Assembly: GCA_028289605.1 (NCBI GenBank)
Contig: JANQON010000005.1
Span: forward strand, 1-64,000
Direction of reading: 5' to 3'
From: Hyphococcus sp.
GTDB lineage: Bacteria; Pseudomonadota; Alphaproteobacteria; Caulobacterales; Parvularculaceae
Length of the DNA stretch: 64,000 nucleotides
The first letter of the stretch is position 1; each line of letters begins with the position of its first letter. The translations under genes and the position numbers were made by a program. The notes under the pieces were generated by a model that worked only from the letters and a program-made list of their open reading frames with translations, was not told the origin of the DNA and searched no databases. Positions 1 through 9,428 of this stretch are shown here, in pieces.

Positions 1-1
1 T

Positions 2-328
2 ACGCTGCTGCCGCTCGGCGGCATCGGGGTCGAGGAAGACGGAGCGGAAGCGGCGAACGAGAGGCAGGAGGCCAACTACCTGTTCTCGCCGGACCCGCAG
101 TCGCTCATGCAGGAGCTCTTGCCTGCGTACTTCCGCACGACGGTCTGGAACGACTTTCTCCAGGCTTTGGTCAGTGAACATCTCGCCCGCATGGTCGCCA
201 TGAAGAACGCGACGGACGCGGCGGACAAACTCATCAAGACGCTCACCCGCCTGTACAACCGGGCGCGTCAGACGCAGATCACGAACGAAATCGCCGAGCT
301 CATGGGCGGCGTAGAAGCGCTGAAGTAG
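2..328 (+). CDS. atpG: ATP synthase F1 gamma subunit (3' part)
   Basis: C-terminal part of the central rotor stalk of F1 ATP synthase; the 5' end lies before the window. The frame is open from base 2. The visible end carries the conserved gamma C-terminal helix, with the ASEHLARMVAMKNATDAA-like stretch (here VSEHLARMVAMKNATDAADK) and the terminal ARQTQITNEI motif that sits inside the alpha3beta3 ring. It ends 18 bases before atpD in the usual atpG-atpD-atpC order, so it is co-transcribed with them. Identity is firm; only its length is unknown. Confidence 0.97.
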   Translation, partial: TLLPLGGIGVEEDGAEAANERQEANYLFSPDPQSLMQELLPAYFRTTVWNDFLQALVSEHLARMVAMKNATDAADKLIKTLTRLYNRARQTQITNEIAELMGGVEALK

Positions 329-1795
<1,467 letters not shown>

Positions 1796-1801
1796 CGGGC
1801 G

Positions 1802-2197
1802 ATGGCCGATAAACTTCACTTCACTCTCGTCTCGCCGGAACGCGAGCTGATGTCCCAGGATGTCGACCAGGTCGACATTCCGGGGTCGGAAGGCTGGATG
1901 GGCGTGTTCGCGAACCATGCGCCGCTGATGGCGACGCTGGCGCCGGGCATGGTCAAGATCCGCGACGGTTCGGACGAAAAACGCATCTTCGTGCGCGGCG
2001 GTTTCGCGGAGATCTCGCCCGCGGGCCTAACGGTGCTCGCCGAAGAGGCGATGCCGGCGGAAGAACTGAACGCGGAAAAAATCGCTCGGGCGATCAAGGA
2101 CGCGGAAGAAGACGTAGCCGACGCCGACACCGACGAAAAGAAACTCGCCGCTCAGCAGTCGCTGGATCGATTGAAAGAGCTGCAAACGGCGTTGTAG
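1802..2197 (+). CDS. atpC: ATP synthase F1 epsilon subunit
   Basis: Small regulatory subunit of the F1 rotor, 131 residues. The N-terminal beta-sandwich is recognisable (FTLVSPERELMSQDVDQVDIPGSEGWMGV, shown here only as the family pattern ending in GxxGxMGV), followed by an Ala/Glu-rich helical C-terminal domain (AEELNAEKIARAIKDAEEDV). It starts 6 bases after the atpD stop and closes the operon, with a large palindrome just downstream. The gene order and length leave little doubt. Confidence 0.97.
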   Translation: MADKLHFTLVSPERELMSQDVDQVDIPGSEGWMGVFANHAPLMATLAPGMVKIRDGSDEKRIFVRGGFAEISPAGLTVLAEEAMPAEELNAEKIARAIKDAEEDVADADTDEKKLAAQQSLDRLKELQTAL

Positions 2198-2202
2198 TTT
2201 GC

Positions 2203-2242
2203 CCGTCATCCCGTGCGCGCTGCATTGCGCAAGGGATGACGG
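2203..2242. terminator. palindrome between convergent atpC and rluA-like genes
   Basis: A perfect 10-bp inverted repeat CCGTCATCCC (2203-2212) / GGGATGACGG (2233-2242) encloses a second 5-bp stem, TGCGC (2214-2218) / GCGCA (2227-2231), with an 8-base loop. It fills the 45-base gap between two convergent genes, so it probably ends transcription both ways. There is no good T-tract, so it may instead be a REP-like repeat; CGTCATCCC palindromes are often dispersed in genomes. Confidence 0.6.
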
Positions 2243-2962
2243 TTACTCATTTAGCTTTTCGATAATCTCCGCCATCGCCGCCGGCGGTTCCGCCTCCACG
2301 GTGATCGCCGGTTTCAGTTTCGCGAGCGGAACGACCACGCGGCGAGCATGCAGCATCAGCGGCTCCGCGCGCTCAAGCGCGGACAAGTTCCCATACAGAG
2401 GATCGCCGAGGATCGGCGCTCCGATAGAGGCCAAATGCACGCGGATCTGGTGCGTGCGCCCGGTTTTCGGCTTTGCTTCGATAAAGGAAAGCCCGTCCTT
2501 TTGCGCCAGCACGCGATAGGTCGTGCGCGCTTTGAGCGCGGTCTCATCGCCTTCGGCGGCGATATGCATGCGCCAGCCTCGCTTCTGTTTTCCCTTCATC
2601 AGCGGCGCGTCGATGGCGCCGGACAGTTTTTCCGGAACGCCCCGGCAGACCGCCCAATAGGTCTTGTCGACTTTCCCTTCAAAGAACAATTTGTGCAGTT
2701 TGCGCAGCGCCTTGGGGTGTCGGCCCAGGATCAGGCAGCCCGTGGTATCGCGGTCGAGCCGGTGGGCGAGCGCCGGCGGTCTGGGCAGTCCGAACCGCAA
2801 TGCGTCGAAATAGTCTTCCAGGCTTTCGCCGTCGGTCTCCCGGACCGGGCCGGGCCTTGCGTGAACGACCAGCCCCGCCGGCTTGTCGATGACCAGCATC
2901 AGACCGTCGCGATGGAGCACGCGGGAGAGCAGAAAGTCCTTTTCGAACCGATGATCCGTCAT
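2243..2962 (-). CDS. RluA-family pseudouridine synthase
   Basis: Isomerises uridine to pseudouridine in rRNA or tRNA. The RluA catalytic motif HRLDRDTTG with its active Asp is present, as are LVIDKPAGLVVH near the N terminus and KTGRTHQIRVHLASIG near the C terminus. From ATG 2962 it has 239 residues and no S4 domain, like the short RluA-type enzymes. Longer in-frame starts up to 3031 would overlap the divergent SOUL gene, so I chose 2962; no clear ribosome site supports it. The substrate position cannot be told from sequence. Confidence 0.88.
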   Translation of the reverse strand: MTDHRFEKDFLLSRVLHRDGLMLVIDKPAGLVVHARPGPVRETDGESLEDYFDALRFGLPRPPALAHRLDRDTTGCLILGRHPKALRKLHKLFFEGKVDKTYWAVCRGVPEKLSGAIDAPLMKGKQKRGWRMHIAAEGDETALKARTTYRVLAQKDGLSFIEAKPKTGRTHQIRVHLASIGAPILGDPLYGNLSALERAEPLMLHARRVVVPLAKLKPAITVEAEPPAAMAEIIEKLNE

Positions 2963-3006
2963 CTTGGGGCGAGCGTACCTTAGGTGAATTTGACAAAGAC
3001 GCTCCC

Positions 3007-3666
3007 ATGCAAAGCAAAATGGCGCGGCCAATGCAATTCGCGAGCGTTATCGCAGCGCTCGGCGCTGCGATAGCGTCGTCCGCGGGGCAGGCCATGGCGG
3101 AACAATATGAACAGCCGGACTACCGGGTGGTGTCGGCTCATGACGACCAGATTGAAATCCGCCAATACCCGTCGATGTTGCTGGCGGAAGTCACCGTGAC
3201 AGGCGATCGCGGCGAGGCGGCCAACAAAGCGTTTTCGATCCTGTTCGGATACATCTCAGGCGGCAATGTCGCGCGTTCGGAGATCGCTATGACGGCGCCG
3301 GTGACGCAGTCTGCATCTCAAGAGATTGCGATGACGGCGCCGGTAACGCAGTCCGAAAGCGGCGACGGCGTTTGGAACGTCGCGTTCATCATGCCGTCAA
3401 CGTTCACGCGCGACACGTTGCCTGTCCCAAAGGACGATCGCGTCCGGATCGTTGAACGGCCTGGCCATCGGGCCGCCGCCATCCGTTTCAGCGGGCGTTA
3501 CACGATGGACCGCCTTAAGAAGTTCGAAAACCGACTCTTGCAATTTGTGAAGACTGAAGGATTTCGCATCGCCGCCGACCCGCAATTTGCCTTTTATAAT
3601 AGTCCGTTCACGCCGTTTTTCTTGCGGCGCAATGAGATCATCGTCGAGCTTGTGGAGCAGTCTTAG
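3007..3666 (+). CDS. SOUL family heme-binding protein, secreted
   Basis: 219 residues with an N-terminal signal-like segment (ending around AGQAMA), then a SOUL/HBP fold: YRVVSAHDDQIEIRQYPS, NKAFSILFGYISGGN, and the family hallmark IAMTAPVTQS. That hallmark occurs twice in tandem, at about residues 97-107 and 111-121, encoded by non-identical codons. Family members bind heme or tetrapyrroles; the role in bacteria is poorly known. It is likely periplasmic. It is divergent from the pseudouridine synthase, and its 3' end overlaps the convergent rppH by 4 bases. Confidence 0.85.
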   Translation: MQSKMARPMQFASVIAALGAAIASSAGQAMAEQYEQPDYRVVSAHDDQIEIRQYPSMLLAEVTVTGDRGEAANKAFSILFGYISGGNVARSEIAMTAPVTQSASQEIAMTAPVTQSESGDGVWNVAFIMPSTFTRDTLPVPKDDRVRIVERPGHRAAAIRFSGRYTMDRLKKFENRLLQFVKTEGFRIAADPQFAFYNSPFTPFFLRRNEIIVELVEQS

Positions 3667-4178
3667 AGCGTTCGAATAAAGTCCCGCAGCGGCGTAAAGG
3701 CCGCCATTAATTCTTCATAGACGTGACGCTTGAACGGAACGATGAGGGACGGCGCCTCTTCCAACTCGCCCCAGCGCCAGTCATCGAATTCCTGGTGGTC
3801 GTCCGCCTCTAAATCAATCTCCGACTCATCGCCTTCAAACAACATCGCCGCCCATTTCTGGCGTTGCCCGATCCAGTCGCGTTTGCGGTACCCTTCGGGA
3901 AATCGATACCATAGCCATCCCGGCGTGACCGAAAGCAGACGCGCCGAGGAAACGCCCGTCTCCTCCTTGAGCTCGCGATAGGCTGCGTCAACCACATGTT
4001 CGTCCGTATCAATGCCGCCCTGCGGCATCTGCCAGCGCCATTCGCCCGCCGCGTTCTCGCCGGACCGGACGCTTGACGCCATTTTCGCGCGACGCCCCAG
4101 AAAGACGCGTCCTTGTTCGTTGAACAGCGCGACGCCCACATTGGGGCGAAACTGGTTTAAAAACGTCTCATCATACAT
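3663..4178 (-). CDS. rppH: RNA pyrophosphohydrolase (Nudix)
   Basis: 171 residues. RppH removes pyrophosphate from 5'-triphosphate mRNA ends and so triggers decay. The Nudix box GGIDTDEHVVDAAYRELKEETG-type pattern (Gx5Ex7REUxEE) is intact, preceded by RPNVGVALFNEQGRVFLGRR and WQMPQGG, which are typical of RppH/NudH. It is last in the minus-strand run from obgE, 36 bases after yibQ. This position beside yibQ and ctpA is common in Alphaproteobacteria, which supports the RppH assignment over a generic Nudix enzyme. Confidence 0.93.
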   Translation of the reverse strand: MYDETFLNQFRPNVGVALFNEQGRVFLGRRAKMASSVRSGENAAGEWRWQMPQGGIDTDEHVVDAAYRELKEETGVSSARLLSVTPGWLWYRFPEGYRKRDWIGQRQKWAAMLFEGDESEIDLEADDHQEFDDWRWGELEEAPSLIVPFKRHVYEELMAAFTPLRDFIRTL

Positions 4179-4214
4179 AAGGCTGCGCGCATCTGATCGG
4201 CTACGCGGAACGGC

Positions 4215-5462
4215 TTAGCGGGATGCGTAGCGGGACGGCAAGGCCGATGACGCCGGGGCGAGCGTGAGCCCTTTCTTTTCCAACGATTGCGCCCAGCTCT
4301 CGATTTCGTCGATGGTCGCCGCGTGGGCGAACGTTTTGCCGAGCGCTTTGCCGTCGCGCCGGGCGGATGCTTCCAGACCGTCCAGAGCGCGCCGCACCGA
4401 GGCGCGGGCGGCGTCGTTCGGCGCGGGCGGAATGACGCGGGTGACGGCGGCGACGGCGGTTCCGCTGCGCCGTGCGATCGACTGCGCCGCGCCGGTATCG
4501 TCTACATAGGCGACGCCGGCTTCGCGAAGACGGGTCAGCACCGGCGCCATGGATTTCGGGTCCGCGGCGAATTTGCCGCCAAGATAGTTTGTGGCGGCGA
4601 AATAGCCGCCGAATCTGGACATCAGCCAATCAAGGCGCTGCAGGTTTTCTTCCGGCGTGCGCGAGGTGAGCAGCCCTGCTGCGCCGAGCGCCGAGGGCTC
4701 GCCCCTATAGGTTTCCATGGGCAGTTCAATCAGCACTTCATGGCCGGCGTTTCGCGCCTTTTCCGTCCAGAATGGAAGGTCTTCGGCATAGGGGGCGAAC
4801 GCCAGCGAGATCTCAGGAGGCAGGTTGTCGATCGCGCGCTCCGTGATCGATTTGTTGAGGCCGAGCCCGCTGACGATGAGCGCAACCTGCGGCGCCCCGT
4901 CGCCGCCGTCGAAAGACGCCCGGTAGTAGTTGAGCGCCAAGCGACCGTCATTCGCCGGTTTCGGAATCTTGCCGAACGGCGTGCTTCGCAAAAGCGCCGG
5001 GTCCGCATCCGGGATCGGCCTGGCGCGGGGCTTCGTGGCGGAAGCCGTGGTGACGGATGTCACGCGCTGGCCGCTGCCGGCGATCGTAATCACAACGTCG
5101 TCCGGGTCAAAAGGCATGACATCGTCCGGCGGCGTTTCGGGAACATCAAACTCGTCCGGATACGCAAGAACATCGACCGTTTCGGTCTCGTCGCCTGTCT
5201 CCGGATCTTTGGGGAACTCTTCATCAACGCCCGGCGCGGCGAGGCGCAGCCCGCCCGCGCGCGCCGGTGCGGCCGGTTCCTGGCGCGCCATGACTTCAAC
5301 CCCATCCACCGGGAGTGAAATCCTGCCGGCGCCGTCTCCGACAAGCGCCGGGAAAAGAGCCGCGCCGATGATCAACCCGGAAACGCAAAACGCCGCCGTC
5401 CAGGCTATGGTTAGCCGGGAGATGACGGGGCGTCTGTATTTGCGTCGCGGTCCGGGGCGCAT
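4215..5462 (-). CDS. divergent polysaccharide deacetylase (YibQ/DUF610)
   Basis: 415 residues: a short cytoplasmic N terminus, one membrane anchor (about residues 16-40), an acidic Pro/Asp-rich linker (about 70-150), then a NodB-like fold starting near residue 190 (VALIVSGLGLNKSITERAI, LAFAPYAEDL, VLIELPME, FAATNYLGGKF, VAYVDDTG). This is the YibQ-type divergent deacetylase family, whose substrate is unknown. It normally follows ctpA and envC genes, as here, which suggests a cell-envelope role. A strong hairpin (5539-5597) separates it from ctpA, so it may have its own promoter. The start codon has no good ribosome site. Confidence 0.87.
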   Translation of the reverse strand: MRPGPRRKYRRPVISRLTIAWTAAFCVSGLIIGAALFPALVGDGAGRISLPVDGVEVMARQEPAAPARAGGLRLAAPGVDEEFPKDPETGDETETVDVLAYPDEFDVPETPPDDVMPFDPDDVVITIAGSGQRVTSVTTASATKPRARPIPDADPALLRSTPFGKIPKPANDGRLALNYYRASFDGGDGAPQVALIVSGLGLNKSITERAIDNLPPEISLAFAPYAEDLPFWTEKARNAGHEVLIELPMETYRGEPSALGAAGLLTSRTPEENLQRLDWLMSRFGGYFAATNYLGGKFAADPKSMAPVLTRLREAGVAYVDDTGAAQSIARRSGTAVAAVTRVIPPAPNDAARASVRRALDGLEASARRDGKALGKTFAHAATIDEIESWAQSLEKKGLTLAPASSALPSRYASR

Positions 5463-5538
5463 AAATCTGGCGTGGGCGCGCCGTTCGGCGCGTCATTACG
5501 TTGCTTCGGTCGGGGATTCTTTTTGGTGGAATAGGGTT

Positions 5539-5597
5539 AATCAATAGAAAACAGGGCCGCCTCACGAGGCGGCCCTGATGGGCGATTTCTATTGATT
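5539..5597 (-). terminator. nested double palindrome after ctpA
   Basis: An inner perfect 12-bp stem, CAGGGCCGCCTC (5552-5563) / GAGGCGGCCCTG (5566-5577), has a 2-base loop. It is flanked by a second perfect 12-bp inverted repeat, AATCAATAGAAA (5539-5550) / TTTCTATTGATT (5586-5597). On the minus strand the GC stem is followed by TTTTCT, so it reads as an intrinsic terminator just after the ctpA stop. The AT-rich outer arms are unusual for a plain terminator. Confidence 0.8.
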
Positions 5598-5606
5598 CTC
5601 CGTCCG

Positions 5607-7079
5607 CTACTGCGCGCGGGCGGCGCCGGCGTCGGCGAGAAGCTGGCGGTAGGACGTGGCGTCGGCGAGAATCTCGATCGCCCGCTCCAGCTGGCAATCG
5701 TTAATCGTTTCGCCGTCTTCTTCATAGCCGCACTGGACCGGCGCAGGTCCGTTGTCCTCGTTCTCGTCGCTGGCGACGTCCTCGTCCGGGACGGCCTCGT
5801 CGAGACGACTGGTGAGCGACGGATCGATTTCGTTAACGTCCAGCGCATTCGGCAAATCAGCCTCAGAAGGCCGTTCCGGGCGCTCTTCGGCGTCCTGGCC
5901 CGGATAAATCACCGGCATGTCGATATCAGGTTCGATGCCCAGCGCCTGGATGGAGCGGCCGGACGGCGTGTAGTAGCGCGACGTTGTCAGCCGCAGCGCG
6001 CCCTGAAGGCCGTTTTGGAGCGGTATGACCGTCTGCACCGAGCCCTTGCCGAAAGACTTTGTGCCGAGAAGCAGCGCCCGATTCCGGTCCTGCAGGGCGC
6101 CGGCGACAATTTCCGACGCCGATGCGGAGCCGCCGTTGATCAGAACGATGATGGGCTTGCCGTTCAATCTGTCGCCGGGCGTGCCCATCTCACGCAGCGT
6201 GTCGCGCGGGCGCCGGCCCCGGGTGGAGACGATTTCGCCTCCTTCGAGGAACATGTCCGACACCGACACCGCCTGATCGAGCAATCCGCCGGGATTGGAG
6301 CGCAGATCGAGTATCAGCCCCTTCATGCCGCCGGAGATTTCGCGATTGAGCTCTTTGATCGCTTTTTTGAGACCATCGTCGGTCTGTTCGGAGAACGTTG
6401 CGATGCGCACATACCCGAATTGTCCTTCGGCGCGGTGAGTGACCGATTGGACCGTGACAATGTCGCGGATGAGAGAAAGCTCAAAAGGGTCGGCGTCGCG
6501 ATCGCGCACAACTTTGATGTTGACGCGCGTGCCTTTCTCGCCCTTCAAGTGCGAGATCGCTTCGTCAATGGACATGCCGAGCACCGGCTTTCCGTCGATC
6601 TCGACAATAAGGTCGTTCGTCTGCATGCCGGCGCGATCTGCTGGCGTGTCGTCAATCGGCGCAACGATTTTGACAAATCCCTTGTCCGGACCGTCATTGT
6701 CCATGGTGATCTGGATGCCAAGGCCCGCAAAAGAGCCTCGGGTTTGTTCCTGCATGGCCTGGAAATCGTCGGCCGACAGGTAGTTCGAGTGCGGATCAAG
6801 CGTCGACAGCATGCCGTCGATGGCGCCTTTGATCAGGTCGGAGTCTTCCGGTTCGGCGACATAGTTTTCATGCACCTGTTCGAAGACCTCCCCGAAGAGG
6901 TCAAGTTGGCGGAAGGTGTCGGCTGAAATCGATGCGCGCGCGAAAACCGCGCTTGAAAGGGCCCCGAACACGAGCGCGCCGCCAAAGGCCGCGGCGACGA
7001 GCGCCCCGGTAGAATAGCCCTTTTGCGGCTCGCCGGCGTGTCGGCGGCGCGACGGGGAAAGGAACTTCGAATGTTTCAT
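5607..7079 (-). CDS. ctpA: carboxy-terminal processing protease, S41
   Basis: 490 residues. It has an N-terminal membrane anchor (about residues 22-48), a PDZ domain (GIQITMDNDGPDKGFVKI... ADRAGMQTNDLIVEIDGK) and an S41 peptidase domain with the catalytic Ser in GGSASASEI and the Lys in GTKSFGKGSVQT. It acts in the periplasm on the C termini of envelope proteins. It partners the EnvC-like gene immediately upstream, a conserved pair in which cell-wall hydrolase activators are controlled by proteolysis. I use ATG 7079, with AAGG 10 bases before it; the in-frame GTG at 7088 would lie inside that ribosome site. The acidic C-terminal tail may be regulatory. Confidence 0.94.
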   Translation of the reverse strand: MKHSKFLSPSRRRHAGEPQKGYSTGALVAAAFGGALVFGALSSAVFARASISADTFRQLDLFGEVFEQVHENYVAEPEDSDLIKGAIDGMLSTLDPHSNYLSADDFQAMQEQTRGSFAGLGIQITMDNDGPDKGFVKIVAPIDDTPADRAGMQTNDLIVEIDGKPVLGMSIDEAISHLKGEKGTRVNIKVVRDRDADPFELSLIRDIVTVQSVTHRAEGQFGYVRIATFSEQTDDGLKKAIKELNREISGGMKGLILDLRSNPGGLLDQAVSVSDMFLEGGEIVSTRGRRPRDTLREMGTPGDRLNGKPIIVLINGGSASASEIVAGALQDRNRALLLGTKSFGKGSVQTVIPLQNGLQGALRLTTSRYYTPSGRSIQALGIEPDIDMPVIYPGQDAEERPERPSEADLPNALDVNEIDPSLTSRLDEAVPDEDVASDENEDNGPAPVQCGYEEDGETINDCQLERAIEILADATSYRQLLADAGAARAQ

Positions 7080-7111
7080 GAACAACACCTTGTCTCACAT
7101 TGAGGCCCGCC

Positions 7112-8353
7112 TTAGAGGGCAAGCCCGTCCACATCTTTGCTGGAGAGCCAAAACGCAGGGTTAACAGGCTCGCCGTTTTTCCGGATCTCCAGATCCAGCA
7201 CTCCGTCCCCTTCGGCCATCTGCGCCACCGGTTCTCCAGCCGATATTCGCTGGTTTTCCTCAACCAGAATGTCGCCGACGCCCAGCAACAGTATATGATA
7301 CCCGCCGCCAACGTCCAGAATGACGAGGTTGCCGATCGGCTGCCAATCCCGCGCAACCACGATCCTGCCTTCGAACGGCGCCGTAACGATGGCGTTACTG
7401 CGGGCAGCAAATCGCATGCCTTCAAAATAGCCGCCCTCAGGCCGGGGTTTGCCGAACTGGCCGGTTAACCGTCCTGCGACAGGGGGGCGCAACACCCCTT
7501 TCGCCGATTCAAACGTCTTGCGCGCGATGAACGGCGTCGGGGACGCCTCCTTGATGCTGGGGGGCGTCGGCGCCGTTGCGGTTAATGCGGGCTGCGACCC
7601 AACCGGCGCCGCCTTCGGCGCCGGCGGCTTGAGACGCGGCGTCACCGAGTGGGCGAGGCGCTCAAGACGGCGAACAATCTCGCGCAGAGACGTCGCCCGA
7701 ACGGCAAGGCGGGCGGTTTCCTTTTGCGCGGCGGCGGCGAGGCTTTCAGCGACATCGCGCTCTTGTTCTTTTTCCGCCATGAGATCGGACAGCACATCCC
7801 GGCGGGCGGCGAGCTCGCGATTGGTCGCCTCATACGACGCGCGTTCTTCGGCAAGCTTAGCGGCGAGTTCCGTCAGGCGCGCTATTGCATCGCGCAGGCG
7901 GTTCGCTCTCGCTTCCACCTCCGGCGCCGCTTCAGCCATCACCATAGCGGCGCGGGCGGCTTCATTGGCGTCGCCCGGCGAGACCAGCAGCGCCGGCGGG
8001 CGAGACAGTTCAAGCGCCTGCAGCGCGGCGAGCAGGTCGCTCACATTCTCGCTTTCGGCGGCGAGGGACGCGTCGGCTTCGGCCTTTTCCGTCTCCAATT
8101 CCGCGATCGTTTCTTCAAGTCCGGTGATGCGCCGCTCCGCTTCCTGAATCGAATTCGCGGTTTCGATCATGCGGTGGCGCAGCGCCGCGACCTCCTGGGC
8201 TTTCTCCTCCGCCTCGCGGCGCAGTCTTTTTTCTTCTTCTGCGCGGTCTTTGAGGCGACGTTCGACTTCCTGCAGTTCGTTAGGATTGGTCTGCGCCGCC
8301 GCCGGGGCCGCCGTCAGCGCCGCCAGGAAAACATATGCCGCCAGTCTCATCAT
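7112..8353 (-). CDS. envC: EnvC-like murein hydrolase activator
   Basis: 413 residues: signal peptide (about 1-20), two long coiled-coil segments (about 25-240, e.g. ELQEVERRLKDRAEEEKRLRREAEEK), and a C-terminal LytM/M23 domain. The zinc ligands of active M23 enzymes are missing: the usual HLHFEVR is VLDLEIR here. That is the known EnvC state, in which the domain activates amidases rather than cutting peptidoglycan. The start ATG overlaps the rlmH stop (ATGA), giving translational coupling. Followed by ctpA in the same operon. Confidence 0.9.
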   Translation of the reverse strand: MMRLAAYVFLAALTAAPAAAQTNPNELQEVERRLKDRAEEEKRLRREAEEKAQEVAALRHRMIETANSIQEAERRITGLEETIAELETEKAEADASLAAESENVSDLLAALQALELSRPPALLVSPGDANEAARAAMVMAEAAPEVEARANRLRDAIARLTELAAKLAEERASYEATNRELAARRDVLSDLMAEKEQERDVAESLAAAAQKETARLAVRATSLREIVRRLERLAHSVTPRLKPPAPKAAPVGSQPALTATAPTPPSIKEASPTPFIARKTFESAKGVLRPPVAGRLTGQFGKPRPEGGYFEGMRFAARSNAIVTAPFEGRIVVARDWQPIGNLVILDVGGGYHILLLGVGDILVEENQRISAGEPVAQMAEGDGVLDLEIRKNGEPVNPAFWLSSKDVDGLAL

Positions 8354-8829
8354 GCGCGGTGATAAGGGTGACCGGAAAGAATTGTCATAGACCGGTATAG
8401 TTGCTCCGCCAGCATCGCCCTGACAAGCATGTGCGGCCACGTCGCTTTTCCAAATGCGATGGACCGGCGCGCCTGCGCGACGATTGCCCGGTCATGGCCG
8501 TCCGCCCCGCCGATCAGCATGGCGACCCTTTTCACGCCGGCGTCTCGCCAGTCCGCCAGCATCGCGGCCAGATCCTGGCTGCTGATATTGTCGCCGCGCT
8601 CGTCAAGCGCAACCACCGCCGCCGCCCCCGCCGCGGACCGAAACCACTCGGCTTCCTTGGCTGTGCGCTTGGGCCCGGCGAGGCCTTTCGGCGGCTCGTA
8701 CTCCTGCAGGGACGGGCCGGAAAACCCCAGCGGCTTTCCTGCGTCGCTGGCGCGCTTCAGATAGGTTTCAACAAGCGTCGCTTCGGCGCTTCCGCGCATT
8801 TTGCCGACGGCGCATACGACTAGTTGCAT
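8350..8829 (-). CDS. rlmH: 23S rRNA (pseudouridine1915-N3)-methyltransferase
   Basis: 159 residues, normal for RlmH. SPOUT fold with the SAM-site motif LIGGADGH and the characteristic C terminus GHPYHR. It methylates pseudouridine 1915 of helix 69 in the 70S ribosome. It lies between rsfS and envC in the usual alphaproteobacterial order and shares a 4-base overlap with envC. Confidence 0.97.
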   Translation of the reverse strand: MQLVVCAVGKMRGSAEATLVETYLKRASDAGKPLGFSGPSLQEYEPPKGLAGPKRTAKEAEWFRSAAGAAAVVALDERGDNISSQDLAAMLADWRDAGVKRVAMLIGGADGHDRAIVAQARRSIAFGKATWPHMLVRAMLAEQLYRSMTILSGHPYHRA

Positions 8830-8863
8830 AGTTGCGCCTCAAGCCGGGCGAGGGGAAAGAGGG

Positions 8864-9382
8864 TCAGGCGTCCGCTTTCACCGGCGCATGCGCCGCTTCG
8901 GACCAAACCCGCTCCAGATTGTAAAACTGTCGGACTTCCGGTCGGAATAGATGAACGATAATGTCGCCGGCGTCGATCAGGACCCAGTCGGCGGCGCCCG
9001 CGCCCTCGACCTGGGCGCGGCCGAACCCCGAATCCTTCAGTCTACGGACGATCTTGTCCGCCATGGCGCTGACGTGACGCGCCGACCGGCCTGATGCGAC
9101 GATCATGTGATCGGCGATGTCTGACTTGCCCGCGAGCGGAATAGTCACGACATCTTCAGCTTTGTCGTTTTCCAACTCGTCTTTGATGATCGAAAGAAGC
9201 GCCCCGCTCAGTTCTTCAGGGCTAAGATCGGCGAGTGCGCCGGATTTCGTTTCATCGACCGCGTCGCCTTCATTGGCGACCAGCCTTAACGCGGCCTTTT
9301 CGGCGGCCGCGGATGCGCCGTTCAGTGAACTCAGCGTCGTCCTCCATAAACACCGCGAGGGCCCGCACTCTCCCTCGCCCAT
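8864..9382 (-). CDS. rsfS: ribosomal silencing factor
   Basis: RsfS binds uL14 and blocks subunit joining when nutrients are short. The core (about residues 57-160) has KAEDVVTIPLAGKSDIADHMIVASGRS and WVLIDAGDIIVHLFRPEVRQFYNLERVW, both diagnostic. At 172 residues from ATG 9382 it has about 55 extra N-terminal residues compared with the core. A GGAGG at about 9338 without a nearby ATG leaves the start uncertain, and a shorter form from a CTG is possible. Directly downstream of nadD-egtD, as is usual for nadD-rsfS. Confidence 0.93.
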   Translation of the reverse strand: MGEGECGPSRCLWRTTLSSLNGASAAAEKAALRLVANEGDAVDETKSGALADLSPEELSGALLSIIKDELENDKAEDVVTIPLAGKSDIADHMIVASGRSARHVSAMADKIVRRLKDSGFGRAQVEGAGAADWVLIDAGDIIVHLFRPEVRQFYNLERVWSEAAHAPVKADA

Positions 9383-9428
9383 AAAATATAAGACCGTTCA
9401 CGGCCGCCTCCAACCGCCGGAGGCGAAA

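Noticed and set aside
2203-2242. Strong T-tract terminator after atpC
   Set aside because: The stem is strong but no T-run follows on either strand, so only a palindrome or a possible terminator is claimed.
5592-6926. 444-codon ORF on the plus strand
   Set aside because: Antisense to ctpA and its terminator; composition is a mirror of a real gene.
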